64,000 nt of DNA, taken from the NCBI RefSeq assembly GCF_900129855.1, contig NZ_LT670819.1, positions 8,122,001 to 8,186,000 of the forward strand, read 5' to 3'. The position numbers and the translations under genes are program-made. Under the pieces are notes generated by a model that was given only the letters and a program-made list of their open reading frames with translations, had not been told where the DNA came from and did not search any database. Shown one piece after another: positions 17,281 through 25,876 of the stretch; positions within the stretch are counted from its first letter, which is position 1, and each line of letters begins with the position of its first letter. The stretch comes from Streptomyces sp. 3214.6. GTDB lineage: Bacteria > Actinomycetota > Actinomycetes > Streptomycetales > Streptomycetaceae.

Positions 17281-18021
17281 CTACTCGGCCGTCTTGCGGG
17301 CCAGCGCGTTGCTCTCGATCGAGTTGTGCACGCTGAAGCTGACCGCGTCCGAGCGGTATCGGTCGTCCGACCACTCCACCGGGCGGCCCTCACGGGTCGT
17401 CGTGACCCGGCGGATCCGCAGCAGGGGACTGGTGCGGCGGACGGCGAGCAGCTCGGCGTCCTGGGCGCCCGCCGCCACCGCGTCGATGACATGCTCGCCG
17501 TAGGCGAAGACCAGGCCGGTGTCGTCGAGGAGACGCTGGGTCACCGAGGGGCAGTCCGGCTCGATCGACTCCACGGCCGGGGAGATCCAGTCCGCGTACA
17601 CGGTCCGCTCCAGGAGCACCGGCTCACCGTCCAGACCGCGCAACCGCAACACGTGCAACACGGGTGTCCCGTCACGGAGTTGGAGGCGCACGGCGTCCTC
17701 GGCGCCGGCCGGGCGGTACTCCTGTGCGACGACCCGGCCGGTCGCCTCGCGGCCCATCGCACGCGCCCACTGGGCGAAGCTGCGCAGTTCGGCGAAGCTC
17801 TGGCTGCGGCGGCTGGCCAGGACGACGCGGCGGGCGCCCTGGCGGGATCCGATGAGTCCCTCGGCGGCCAGCGCCGCGATGGCTTGGCGGACCGTGCCGC
17901 GCGAGACGCCGTAGCGGGCGGCGAGGTCGGTCTCGGCGGGCAGCCGTGCGCCGACCGCGTACTCCTCGCGGTCGATCGCCCGGCGCAGCGCGTCGGCGAT
18001 CTCCTCGTGTCGCGCGGCCAT
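17281..18021 (-). CDS. GntR family regulator with UTRA effector domain (HutC subfamily)
   Basis: 246-residue repressor-type protein. The N-terminal winged HTH (RRAIDREEYAVGARLPAETDLAARYGVSRGTVRQAIAAL, about residues 13-51) is followed by a UTRA domain (about 80-240) that binds small ligands. It starts at ATG 18021 and is divergent from the ABC importer operon. A 7-bp-arm inverted repeat of HutC style lies in the shared gap at 18174-18191. The arrangement matches PhnF/PhnR-like regulators of phosphonate transport, so the importer below is its likely target. Confidence 0.9.
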   Translation of the reverse strand: MAARHEEIADALRRAIDREEYAVGARLPAETDLAARYGVSRGTVRQAIAALAAEGLIGSRQGARRVVLASRRSQSFAELRSFAQWARAMGREATGRVVAQEYRPAGAEDAVRLQLRDGTPVLHVLRLRGLDGEPVLLERTVYADWISPAVESIEPDCPSVTQRLLDDTGLVFAYGEHVIDAVAAGAQDAELLAVRRTSPLLRIRRVTTTREGRPVEWSDDRYRSDAVSFSVHNSIESNALARKTAE

Positions 18022-18173
18022 GTTTCCCCTCTGCTTCGACTGCTGTACACAGTCTGACCAGCCTAGTCCACCTGCGGCGCGACTCGGAGCCGGTCACAAC
18101 TGTGCGGGAAATAGGGGCTCATAGTTTCGCCAGTGTTTACGAAGGGGACACCACCGACGTGCGTACTGAGGTC

Positions 18174-18191
18174 AACTTGTTCAGACAAGTT
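18174..18191. promoter_or_regulatory. Inverted repeat AACTTGT-TCAG-ACAAGTT, candidate GntR operator
   Basis: Perfect 7-bp arms (18174-18180 and 18185-18191) separated by 4 bases, 43 bases before the binding-protein start. The core TTGTTCAGACAA is close to the HutC-type GntR consensus (GT-N(4-6)-AC). Probable site where the GntR protein controls the importer. Confidence 0.6.
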
Positions 18192-18233
18192 CTCCTCATC
18201 TCCTGCATTCCAGCGCGTCCCCCTGGAGAAGCC

Positions 18234-19391
18234 GTGACCGTGCCCCTGCCGAGAACCGCCGTCCGTGGCGGCGCCCTCGCCGCCGTCGCCGTACTCGCCC
18301 TGAGCGCCTGTGGCGCCGCCCCCGAGACCACCTCCGCCACCGCGGACGGCAAGAGCGCCGCCACGGCCACCTCCGCCGCCGACTTCGGCGGCCTCGACGC
18401 CCTGGTGAAGGCGGCGAAGAAGGAGGGCACGCTGAACGCCATCGCGCTGCCCCGCGACTGGGCGAACTACGGCGCCCTCATCGACGGTTTCCAGAAGAAG
18501 TACGGCATCAAGGTCGCCGTCGAGAGCCCCGACGGCACCAGCCAGGACGAGATCAACGCCGTCACCTCCAGGAAGGGTCAGGATCGCGCACCGGACGTCC
18601 TCGACCTCGGCAGCTCCTTCGCGCTGAGCGCCGCCCAGCAGGGCCTGCTCGCGCCGTACGAGGTGGCGTCGTACGCCGACATCCCCGCGGGGCAGAAGGA
18701 CGCGAAGGCCCGCTGGTACAACGACTACGGCGGCTACATCTCCATCGGCTGCGACGCCAAGCGCGTCAAGACCTGCCCGGCCACCTTCGCGGACCTGCTC
18801 AAGCCGCAGTACAAGGGCCAGGTCGCCCTCAACGGCAACCCGACCAAGTCCGGCTCCGCGTTCGGCGGCGTCTGGGCGGCCTCCCTCGCGAGCGGCGGCT
18901 CCTTCGACGACATCCAGCCCGGTCTCGACTTCTTCGCCAAGCTGAAGAAGAACGGCAACTACACGCCCGTCGAGTCGACGCCGGCCACCGTCGAGAAGGG
19001 TGAGACGCCCATCAGTATCGACTGGGACTACCTCAACGCCGGATACGCCGACGAGTTCAAGTCCAAGGGCGTGGACTGGAAGGTGTCCGTGCCCAGCGAC
19101 GGCCAGTTCTCCCAGTACTACTCCCAGGCGATCAACAAGGACGCCCCGCACCCGGCGGTCGCCCGCCTGTGGCAGGAGTACCTCTACAGCGCCGAGGGTC
19201 AGAACCTGTGGCTCAAGGGGTACGCCCGGCCCGCCCTGATGACCGCCATGGAGAAGGCCGGCACCCTCGACAAGACGGCCGCGGCCAAGCTGCCCGAGGT
19301 CTCCGGGACGCCCGCCTTCCCGACCGAGGACCAGCAGAGCAAGGCCAAGACGGTCCTCGGGCAGGGCTGGGCCAAGGCCGTCTCCGGATGA
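18234..19391 (+). CDS. ABC transporter substrate-binding lipoprotein (phosphonate/iron type)
   Basis: Extracytoplasmic binding protein of 385 residues. A signal peptide ends in the lipobox LSAC (Cys about residue 24), so it is lipid-anchored. The mature part is a type-2 periplasmic binding fold of the family that includes 2-aminoethylphosphonate, Fe3+ and polyamine binders; RDWANYGALIDGFQKKYGI and SIDWDYLNAGYADEF are the visible conserved segments. The start is GTG 18234 after CTGGAG. Its stop overlaps the next start (ATGA). The ligand is not known; 2-aminoethylphosphonate or another organophosphate is favoured by the GntR/UTRA regulator and HAD neighbours. Confidence 0.88.
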   Translation: MTVPLPRTAVRGGALAAVAVLALSACGAAPETTSATADGKSAATATSAADFGGLDALVKAAKKEGTLNAIALPRDWANYGALIDGFQKKYGIKVAVESPDGTSQDEINAVTSRKGQDRAPDVLDLGSSFALSAAQQGLLAPYEVASYADIPAGQKDAKARWYNDYGGYISIGCDAKRVKTCPATFADLLKPQYKGQVALNGNPTKSGSAFGGVWAASLASGGSFDDIQPGLDFFAKLKKNGNYTPVESTPATVEKGETPISIDWDYLNAGYADEFKSKGVDWKVSVPSDGQFSQYYSQAINKDAPHPAVARLWQEYLYSAEGQNLWLKGYARPALMTAMEKAGTLDKTAAAKLPEVSGTPAFPTEDQQSKAKTVLGQGWAKAVSG

Positions 19392-20284
19392 CCTCCACCG
19401 CCGTACGGGTCGACATGGCGCCCGCCGCTGAGGTGAAGCGGCGGCGCCGGTCGCTGGGCTGGCTCGCCGTCGTCCCGCTGCTCGCGTTCACCGCGCTCGC
19501 CTTCGGGCTGCCCGCCGTAGCCATGCTCGACGGCGCGTTCACCGTCAAGGACCCGGCCACGGGCGCCACCTCGTACACCGTCGACAACCTCACCGCCTCA
19601 CTGCGGGACGCGTATCTGACGGCCCTGCTCGGCAGCGTGAAGCTGTCCGCCGTGTCGGCGGGGCTGGGGGCGCTGCTCGGACTGCCGCTGGCCCAGGCCG
19701 TGGTGACCTCCCGCTTCCGCACGCTGCGTGAGGCCGTGCTCACCGCGTCCGGGGTGCTGGCCAACTTCGGCGGCGTCCCGCTGGCCTTCGCCTTCGTCGC
19801 CACGCTCGGCAACGCCGGTGTGCTGACCCGGCACTTCGGGCTCACCGACCAGGGCTGGAACCTGTACAGCTTCTGGGGACTGGTGATCGTCTATCTGTAC
19901 TTCCTGATCCCGCTGATGGTCCTCACCATCACCCCCGCCCTGGAGGGGCTGCGCTCCCAGTGGCGCGAGGCGGCGCAGAACAACGGCGCGACCCCCGCGC
20001 AGTACTGGCGGCACGTCGCCCTGCCTGTTCTGCTGCCCTCGCTGCTCGGGGGCCTGGTGCTGCTGTTCGGCAGCGCCTTCGCCGCGTACGCCACCGCTGC
20101 CGCCATGGTGGGCAGCTCCATTCCGCTGGTCACCCTCCAGATCGCCGACGCCATCTCCGGCAACGTGCTCGTCGGCCAGGAGAACGTGGCGCTCGCCCTC
20201 AGCCTCGACATGGTGCTGGTCGCCGGCCTGGTCATGGCGGTCTATCTGCCCCTGCAACGACGGAGCGCTCGATGGCTCGCCTGA
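19388..20284 (+). CDS. ABC transporter permease (first of two)
   Basis: Inner-membrane permease of 298 residues with about six helices and a BPD_transp_1 domain. The EAA loop that contacts the ATPase is EAAQNNGATPAQYWRHVALP (about residues 196-215). The start is ATG 19388 overlapping the previous stop by 4 bases, so translation is coupled. Together with the next permease it forms the heterodimeric pore of the importer. Confidence 0.92.
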   Translation: MTSTAVRVDMAPAAEVKRRRRSLGWLAVVPLLAFTALAFGLPAVAMLDGAFTVKDPATGATSYTVDNLTASLRDAYLTALLGSVKLSAVSAGLGALLGLPLAQAVVTSRFRTLREAVLTASGVLANFGGVPLAFAFVATLGNAGVLTRHFGLTDQGWNLYSFWGLVIVYLYFLIPLMVLTITPALEGLRSQWREAAQNNGATPAQYWRHVALPVLLPSLLGGLVLLFGSAFAAYATAAAMVGSSIPLVTLQIADAISGNVLVGQENVALALSLDMVLVAGLVMAVYLPLQRRSARWLA

Positions 20285-21084
20285 ACATGTGGCGGTGGGC
20301 TGTCCTCGGCCTCGCCGGCCTGTACTTCCTGGTGCCGCTGGCCGCTTCGGTCGTCTTCACCGTCGACGTGCCCGGGCAGGGCGTCACCTTCGACGCCTAC
20401 ACCCAGATCCTCTCCACCGACGGCTTCGGATCCAGCCTGCTGCTCTCGCTGGAGCTGGCCATCGCCACCATCGCCGTCGTCCTGCTGCTGATGGTGCCCG
20501 CCATGGTCGCGTTGCGGCTGGGCGCGCCCCGGCTGCGGCCGGTCGTCGAGGTGGTGTGCTCACTGCCCCTGGTCGTGCCGCCGATCGCGTTCGTCGCCGG
20601 CATCGGGACAGTGCTCAAATGGGGACCCGAGCATTTCTCGCGCACCCCGCTGTTCCAGACGTTCGTGGCGATCCAGAACCCCGACTTCCCCGTCGTGCTC
20701 GTCCTGGCGTACGTGGTGATGGCGCTGCCGTTCGCGTACCGGGCCCTGGACGCGGGTCTGCGCTCCGTCGACGTGGGCACCCTCGTCGAGGCCGCCCGCA
20801 GCTGCGGGGCCGGCTGGCCGCAGGCGCTCGTCCAGGCCGTCCTGCCCAACCTTCGCGGCGCGCTGCTCAACACCTCCTTCCTCACCCTGGCCCTGGTGCT
20901 CGGCGAGTTCACCGTGGCGCGACTGCTCGGCTTCCAGCCCTTCGCCGTCTGGATCGTCAACGTCAGCGGCTCGCAGGCCCAGCTGTCCGTCGCCGTGTCC
21001 GTGCTCAGCCTGCTCGTGACCTGGGTGCTGCTCCTCGTCCTCGCCGGTTTCGGCGGGCGCACCCGTTCTACTCCCCGGGGATGA
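20272..21084 (+). CDS. ABC transporter permease (second of two)
   Basis: 270-residue permease with six predicted helices; the EAA loop is EAARSCGAGWPQALVQAVLP (about residues 174-193). The start is ATG 20272, inside the last 13 bases of the first permease gene. It is in the same operon as the binding protein and ATPase. Confidence 0.92.
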   Translation: MARLNMWRWAVLGLAGLYFLVPLAASVVFTVDVPGQGVTFDAYTQILSTDGFGSSLLLSLELAIATIAVVLLLMVPAMVALRLGAPRLRPVVEVVCSLPLVVPPIAFVAGIGTVLKWGPEHFSRTPLFQTFVAIQNPDFPVVLVLAYVVMALPFAYRALDAGLRSVDVGTLVEAARSCGAGWPQALVQAVLPNLRGALLNTSFLTLALVLGEFTVARLLGFQPFAVWIVNVSGSQAQLSVAVSVLSLLVTWVLLLVLAGFGGRTRSTPRG

Positions 21085-21087
21085 CCC

Positions 21088-22176
21088 ATGACCGTGCTCG
21101 ACAAGTCAGCGACGACCGCGACGAAGCCGCAGGCGCAGGCGGCGACCGTCGAATTCCGAGCCCTGCGCCGGGAGTTCGGCCCGACCGTGGCTCTCGACGG
21201 CCTCGACCTCACCGTCCGGCCGGGTGAGCTTCTCGCCCTGCTCGGCCCGTCCGGCTGCGGCAAGACCACCGCGCTGCGGATGCTCGCCGGGTTCGAACAC
21301 CCCGACTCCGGCGAGGTGCTGGTCGACGGAGAGGACGTCACCAGGGTGCCGGCCCACCGCCGGGACGCCGGAATGGTCTTCCAGTCGTACAGCCTCTTCC
21401 CGCACCTCGACGCGCTCGACAACGTGGCCTTCGGGCTGCGGATGCGCAAGGTGCGCCCCGCCGAACGGCGCTCCCGGGCAGCCGAGTTGCTGGAACTGGT
21501 GGGCCTCGCCGACAAGGGCGCACGGTTTCCGCACCAGCTCTCCGGCGGCCAGCAGCAGCGCGTCGCCCTGGCCCGCGCCCTCGCCCTGCGCCCGCGCGTC
21601 CTGCTCCTGGACGAGCCGCTCTCCGCGCTCGACGCGAAGGTGCGGCTGACCCTGCGCGAGGAGATCCGGCGGCTCCAGCAGGAACTCGGCATCACCACCC
21701 TGTTCGTCACCCACGACCAGGAGGAGGCCCTGTCGATGGCGGACCGGGTCGCCGTGATGCACGCTGGGCGGCTCGAACAGTGCGCCGCCCCCGCCGAGTT
21801 GTACGGCCGGCCCGCCACGGCCTTCGTGGCCGAGTTCGTGGGCACGACAAGCCGGATCCCGGGCCGCCTCGAGGGCGGGACCGTCGAAGTGCTCGGGCGC
21901 CGCCTGCCCGTCGACGGCAGGATCCCGGCCGTGACCGACGTGGACGTCCTGGTTCGGCCGGAGGCGGTGCGCGTGCGGGCCGAGGACGGCGGGGACGCAC
22001 GCGTCGTCGCCACCTCCTTCCTGGGCGCGGCCGTCCGCGTCACCGTCCGGCTCGCCGACGGCACCGACGTCAAGGCCGACCTGCCCGCCCACGAGGCCGC
22101 CGAACTCACGGCGGGCGCGGCGGTGGACGTCTCGCTCCCCGACCGCCCCGTCCTCGTCGTCGAACGTACTTCCTGA
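21088..22176 (+). CDS. ABC transporter ATP-binding protein
   Basis: 362-residue ATPase of the importer. Walker A is GPSGCGKTT (about residue 53), the signature is LSGGQQQR (about 151), Walker B is VLLLDEP (about 171) and the switch histidine is in VTHDQEEA (about 208). The last 120 residues form a TOBE-type regulatory domain, as in PotA, FbpC and phosphonate ATPases. It starts 3 bases after the second permease. Confidence 0.95.
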   Translation: MTVLDKSATTATKPQAQAATVEFRALRREFGPTVALDGLDLTVRPGELLALLGPSGCGKTTALRMLAGFEHPDSGEVLVDGEDVTRVPAHRRDAGMVFQSYSLFPHLDALDNVAFGLRMRKVRPAERRSRAAELLELVGLADKGARFPHQLSGGQQQRVALARALALRPRVLLLDEPLSALDAKVRLTLREEIRRLQQELGITTLFVTHDQEEALSMADRVAVMHAGRLEQCAAPAELYGRPATAFVAEFVGTTSRIPGRLEGGTVEVLGRRLPVDGRIPAVTDVDVLVRPEAVRVRAEDGGDARVVATSFLGAAVRVTVRLADGTDVKADLPAHEAAELTAGAAVDVSLPDRPVLVVERTS

Positions 22177-22199
22177 TCGCCCCACCGAAAGAGGCAACC

Positions 22200-23681
22200 G
22201 TGACCCAACTCCCCCTCCAGGCCGTTCTGTTCGACATGGACGGCACGCTCGTCGACACCGAGCGACTGTGGTGGGAGGCGGTGGAACAGGTGGCCGGACG
22301 GCCCCTGACCGCGGCGGACCGGCCGGAGGTGCTCGGCCGTCCCGTCGAGCACACCGCCCACTGGCTGGCCACCACCACGGGCCGGCCGGCGCCGGAGCTC
22401 GCCGAGGTGCTCCACCGGGAGTTCGCGGACCGCGTCCGCACCGGCATCGTGCCGCGCCCCGGCGCGCTCGCCCTGCTCGGCGCCCTGGCCCGGGAGGGCG
22501 TGCCGACGGCCCTGGTGACCGCGTCGCCCAGGGCGGTCGCCGACACGATCCTCGACGCCCTCGGCGCGAGCCACTTCGCCGTCACCGTCACCGCCGACGA
22601 CACCGAGTACACCAAGCCCGCCCCCGACCCCTACCTGGCTGCCTGCCGCGCCCTCGGCGTCGACCCGGCCGCCTGTGTGGCCGTCGAGGACACCGAGACC
22701 GGCGTGACCTCCGCCGAGGCGGCCGGCTGCACCGTGCTGGCGGTGCCGTCGCTGGCGCCCATCGGGAGCGCGCCCGGCCGGACCGTCCTGGCCGGCCTGC
22801 AGGGCGTCACCGCCGGGCTGCTGCGCTCACTGCTGCCGCACCGGCTCCGCGTCATGACCTGGAACCTCTGGTGCGGCGGGACGAAGGTCCGCGATCACCG
22901 GGCCAAACAGCTCAAGATCCTCACCGAGACCGACGTGGACGTGGTCGGCCTCCAGGAGACGTACGGCACCGCGACCGAGGAACTCGCCGAAGCCCTCGGC
23001 TGGTACCACCACCGGGCCGGGGAGAACCTCGGGATCATCAGCCGCCACCCGATCACGGCCGCCCTCGGCGACCCCGACGTCGGCTTCTACGGCGCGGTGG
23101 GCGTCCGCGTCGACGTCGACGGCAGCGAGGTCGACGTGTGGACGGCCCATCTGGACTGCGCTCCGTACGGACCCTACGAGTCCGCCTTCGACGATCTCGA
23201 CGCGCAGACTTTGATCGCCCACGAGGGGGAGCGGCTCGCGCGGCTGCAAGACGCCCTGCGCCGGATCGAAGCGGGTCCGGACGTGCCCGTCGTCCTCGTC
23301 GGCGACTTCAACTGCCCCTCCCACCTTGACCGGCCCGACGTCGCCTGGCCGGTGACCAGGGCCGCCGAGGACGCCGGTTTCGCCGACTCCTACCGCGTGG
23401 CACACCCCGACCCCGTGCGGGAGCCCGGCGCCACCTGGTCTCCGGTCCACGTCGAGCACGAGGACGGCAGCGGACGCCCGGAACCGCAGGACCGGATCGA
23501 CTTCGTGCTCCACCGGGGCCTCAGGGTGCTCGACTCCCGCACCCTTGTCACCGGCAGCCCCCGGCGGTGGCCGAACGTCGAGGACAACGACTGGCCCTCC
23601 GACCACGCCGCGGTCATCACCACGTTCGCGGTCCCCGGAAATCCGGTGGGCGGCGCGGTCCGAGCCGTCTACCATCGGTGA
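22200..23681 (+). CDS. HAD-family phosphatase fused to an endonuclease/exonuclease/phosphatase (EEP) domain
   Basis: 493-residue two-domain hydrolase; start GTG 22200 behind GAAAGAGG, 23 bases after the ATPase gene. Residues 1-215 are a complete HAD-IA phosphatase: nucleophile motif FDMDGTLVDTE (11-21), motif II TAS, motif III KPAPDP (about 139) and motif IV VEDTETG (about 162). Residues 217-493 are a complete EEP metal-dependent phosphoesterase: MTWNLW, LQETYG, GDFNCP, DRIDFVLH and SDHAAV. The two are normally separate enzymes; the linker is only a few residues (RSLLPHRLRVMTW). With the importer it suggests phosphodiester cleavage by EEP, then phosphomonoester or phosphonate hydrolysis by HAD, but the substrate is unknown. 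Confidence 0.85.
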   Translation: MTQLPLQAVLFDMDGTLVDTERLWWEAVEQVAGRPLTAADRPEVLGRPVEHTAHWLATTTGRPAPELAEVLHREFADRVRTGIVPRPGALALLGALAREGVPTALVTASPRAVADTILDALGASHFAVTVTADDTEYTKPAPDPYLAACRALGVDPAACVAVEDTETGVTSAEAAGCTVLAVPSLAPIGSAPGRTVLAGLQGVTAGLLRSLLPHRLRVMTWNLWCGGTKVRDHRAKQLKILTETDVDVVGLQETYGTATEELAEALGWYHHRAGENLGIISRHPITAALGDPDVGFYGAVGVRVDVDGSEVDVWTAHLDCAPYGPYESAFDDLDAQTLIAHEGERLARLQDALRRIEAGPDVPVVLVGDFNCPSHLDRPDVAWPVTRAAEDAGFADSYRVAHPDPVREPGATWSPVHVEHEDGSGRPEPQDRIDFVLHRGLRVLDSRTLVTGSPRRWPNVEDNDWPSDHAAVITTFAVPGNPVGGAVRAVYHR

Positions 23682-23769
23682 CATGACCTGGCGACATTGA
23701 TCCACGACCGGCCCCGACACCCGTCGACTGACCGCCACGCTGTACGCGTACGCGTTCCTCGACGAGTTC

Positions 23770-24867
23770 GTGCTGCTCTACCCGGTGTATGCGCTGCTGA
23801 TGGCGGACAGCGGCCTGTCGGTCGGGCAGATCTCCTCCCTCTTCTTCCTGTGGTCGCTGACCGGCGTCCTGCTGGAGGTCCCCTCGGGCGCCTGGGCGGA
23901 CGCCGTCTCACGTCGGCTGCTGCTGTGGCTCGGCCCGCTGCTGGGCGGGGCCGGCTTCGCGCTGTGGGTGCTGTTCCCGTCGTACTGGGCCTTCGCGGCC
24001 GGCTTCGTGCTGTGGGGCGCGCGCGGCGCCCTGGGCTCCGGGGCGCTGGAGGCGCTGGTGTACGAGGAACTGGACCGGGCCGGCGCGGCGGACCGGTACG
24101 CCCGGGTCATGGGCCGTGCGCACGCGGTGGGTCAGGCGGCCGTCATGGCGGCCATGGGCCTGGCCGGGCCGGTCTTCGCGCTCGGCGGCTATCCGGCCGT
24201 CGGCGCGGCGAGCGTGCTGGCCTGTCTGCTCTGCGCCGCGACCGCGACCCGCTTTCCCGAGCACCGGTCCCCGGACGCCGAGGCCGACGAGGGTCTCGCC
24301 GCCACGCTGCGCGACGGACTCGTCGGCGCCCGCCGGGACCGCGGCGTCCTCGGCGCCCTGCTGCTGGTCCCGGCCGTCACGGCGGTGTGGAGCGCGCTCG
24401 ACGAGTACACCTCGCTGCTGGTCAGGGAGACCGGCGTACCCGACGCCGCCGTCCCCTATCTGCTCGTCGTGATCTGGGCCGGCGTCACGGCCGGCAGCCT
24501 GCTCTCCGGGAGGGCCGAGCGCCTCGACGGCAGCGGCCTCGCCGTGCTCCTCGCCGGCGCCGCGCTCGCCCTGGCGGCCGGCGCGCTGACGGGGAAGCCG
24601 GCCGGCATCGTCCTCGTTGCCCTCGCCTTCGGCGGCTTCCAGCTCGCGACCGTCCTGGCCGACGTCCGGCTCCAGCAGCGCATCGACGGCGCCGGCCGGG
24701 CCACCGTGACGTCTGTCGCGGGCCTCGGCACGGAACTGCTGACCATCGGCGTCTACGGCGCGTACGGCGCCCTCGGGTCGGCCTTCTCCCACGGCGCCGT
24801 GTTCGCGCTGTGCGCCGTGCCGTACCTGGTGACGGCGCTGATCGTGGCCGTGGGACGGCGGAAGTGA
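23770..24867 (+). CDS. MFS transporter with a disrupted 5' end
   Basis: Membrane transporter of the major facilitator superfamily with about 12 helices; the family loop GAWADAVSRR lies between helices 2 and 3. The natural start is probably ATG 23683, one base after the preceding stop, but that frame reads Met-Thr-Trp-Arg-His then TGA at 23698. After the stop the frame continues with sensible protein (TGPDTRRLTATLYAYAFLDE) and no ATG, GTG or TTG until GTG 23770, which lies in the middle of the first membrane helix. The gene is therefore a nonsense mutant, a sequencing error, or starts at a rare CTG (23728 or 23740). The substrate is unknown; the davAB-like pair follows. Confidence 0.75.
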   Translation: MLLYPVYALLMADSGLSVGQISSLFFLWSLTGVLLEVPSGAWADAVSRRLLLWLGPLLGGAGFALWVLFPSYWAFAAGFVLWGARGALGSGALEALVYEELDRAGAADRYARVMGRAHAVGQAAVMAAMGLAGPVFALGGYPAVGAASVLACLLCAATATRFPEHRSPDAEADEGLAATLRDGLVGARRDRGVLGALLLVPAVTAVWSALDEYTSLLVRETGVPDAAVPYLLVVIWAGVTAGSLLSGRAERLDGSGLAVLLAGAALALAAGALTGKPAGIVLVALAFGGFQLATVLADVRLQQRIDGAGRATVTSVAGLGTELLTIGVYGAYGALGSAFSHGAVFALCAVPYLVTALIVAVGRRK

Positions 24868-24870
24868 GGA

Positions 24871-24932
24871 CACGCAACGAATCGCCGCCCGAGCCCCGAC
24901 GCACGCAACGAACCGCTCACCGGCACGCAACG
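24871..24932 (+). repeat. Three phased CACGCAACG direct repeats upstream of the davA-like gene
   Basis: CACGCAACGA begins at 24871 and 24902, and CACGCAACG at 24924. Start-to-start distances are 31 and 22 bases, about three and two helical turns, so all face the same side. They lie just upstream of a likely promoter and are candidate activator sites. Confidence 0.55.
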
Positions 24933-24940
24933 GCTCCTTC

Positions 24941-24970
24941 TTGTCCGGCCCGCGCGGCCGACCGTACCGT
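24941..24970 (+). promoter_or_regulatory. Candidate promoter TTGTCC-N18-TACCGT
   Basis: Hexamers at 24941-24946 and 24965-24970, 18-base spacing, about 75 bases before the davA-like start and directly after the phased repeats. Confidence 0.4.
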
Positions 24971-25047
24971 CTATCTGGCCCCTCGAAGGGCCGCCCGAAC
25001 GGCCCTTGAACGGCCCCCTGAACCCCTTGTACCGGTGAGGATCACGC

Positions 25048-25836
25048 ATGCGCACCGCCCTGCTCCAGAGCTCCGGCCGCCCCGGCTCCGTCGTCGAGAA
25101 CCTCAAGGTCCTCGACGAGGCCGCGGGCCGGGCCGCCGCCGCGGGCGCCGGGCTGCTGGTCGCGCCGGAGCTGTTCCTGACCGGCTACGCGATCGGCGAC
25201 GACATCGCCCGCCTCGCCGAACCCGCCGACGGGGACTCCGCGGACGCCGTCGCCGAGCTCGCCGCCCGGCACGGGCTCGCGATCGCGTACGGCTACCCGG
25301 AGCGCGACGGCGAGACGGTGTACAACGCGGCCCAGCTCGTCTCCGCCGACGGCGCCCGGCTCGCCGGCTACCGCAAGACCCACCTCTTCGGCTGCTTCGA
25401 GCACGAGCACTTCACGCCCGGCGACCGGCCGGTGGTCCAGGCCGAGCTGAACGGCCTCACCATCGGCCTCATGATCTGCTACGACGTCGAGTTCCCGGAG
25501 AACGTCCGTGCCCACGCCCTCGCCGGCACCGACCTCCTCGTCGTGCCGACCGCGCAGATGCACCCCTTCCAGTTCGTCGCCGAGTCGATGATCCCGGTGC
25601 GCGCCTTCGAGAACCAGATGTACGTCGCCTACGTCAACCGGGTCGGCCGGGAAGGGGAGTTCGAGTTCGTCGGGCTCTCCACCCTCGCCGGCCCCGACGG
25701 GGTCGCCCGGGCCCGCGCAGGACGCGGCGAGGAACTGCTGTTCGCCGACGCCGACCCGGTCGCCCTCGCCGCCTCCCGCGAGGCGAACCCGTATCTGAAG
25801 GACCGCCGCCCCGGCCTCTACGGGTCCCTGGTCTGA
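25048..25836 (+). CDS. Carbon-nitrogen hydrolase, DavA-like (omega-amino amidase)
   Basis: Nitrilase-superfamily amidase of 262 residues with the Glu-Lys-Cys triad: E41 in APELFLTGY, K111 in YRKTHLFG and C144 in ICYDVEFPEN. Length and sequence closely resemble Pseudomonas DavA, which hydrolyses 5-aminovaleramide to 5-aminovalerate and ammonia. The partner monooxygenase follows 40 bases downstream, which strengthens the assignment. In Streptomyces an analogous arginine route (guanidinobutyramide amidase) is known, so the amide could be 5-aminovaleramide or 4-guanidinobutyramide. The start is ATG 25048 with GTGAGGA upstream. Confidence 0.85.
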   Translation: MRTALLQSSGRPGSVVENLKVLDEAAGRAAAAGAGLLVAPELFLTGYAIGDDIARLAEPADGDSADAVAELAARHGLAIAYGYPERDGETVYNAAQLVSADGARLAGYRKTHLFGCFEHEHFTPGDRPVVQAELNGLTIGLMICYDVEFPENVRAHALAGTDLLVVPTAQMHPFQFVAESMIPVRAFENQMYVAYVNRVGREGEFEFVGLSTLAGPDGVARARAGRGEELLFADADPVALAASREANPYLKDRRPGLYGSLV

Positions 25837-25876
25837 CGCCCTCCCCCTCATTTCCCGTGCTAGGAGTCCGTACCCC

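Noticed and set aside
21780..22199. N-terminal extension of the HAD-EEP frame into the ABC ATPase gene
   Set aside because: The frame is open upstream but overlaps the ATPase TOBE domain; GTG 22200 has a good ribosome site and the HAD motif starts 11 residues later.
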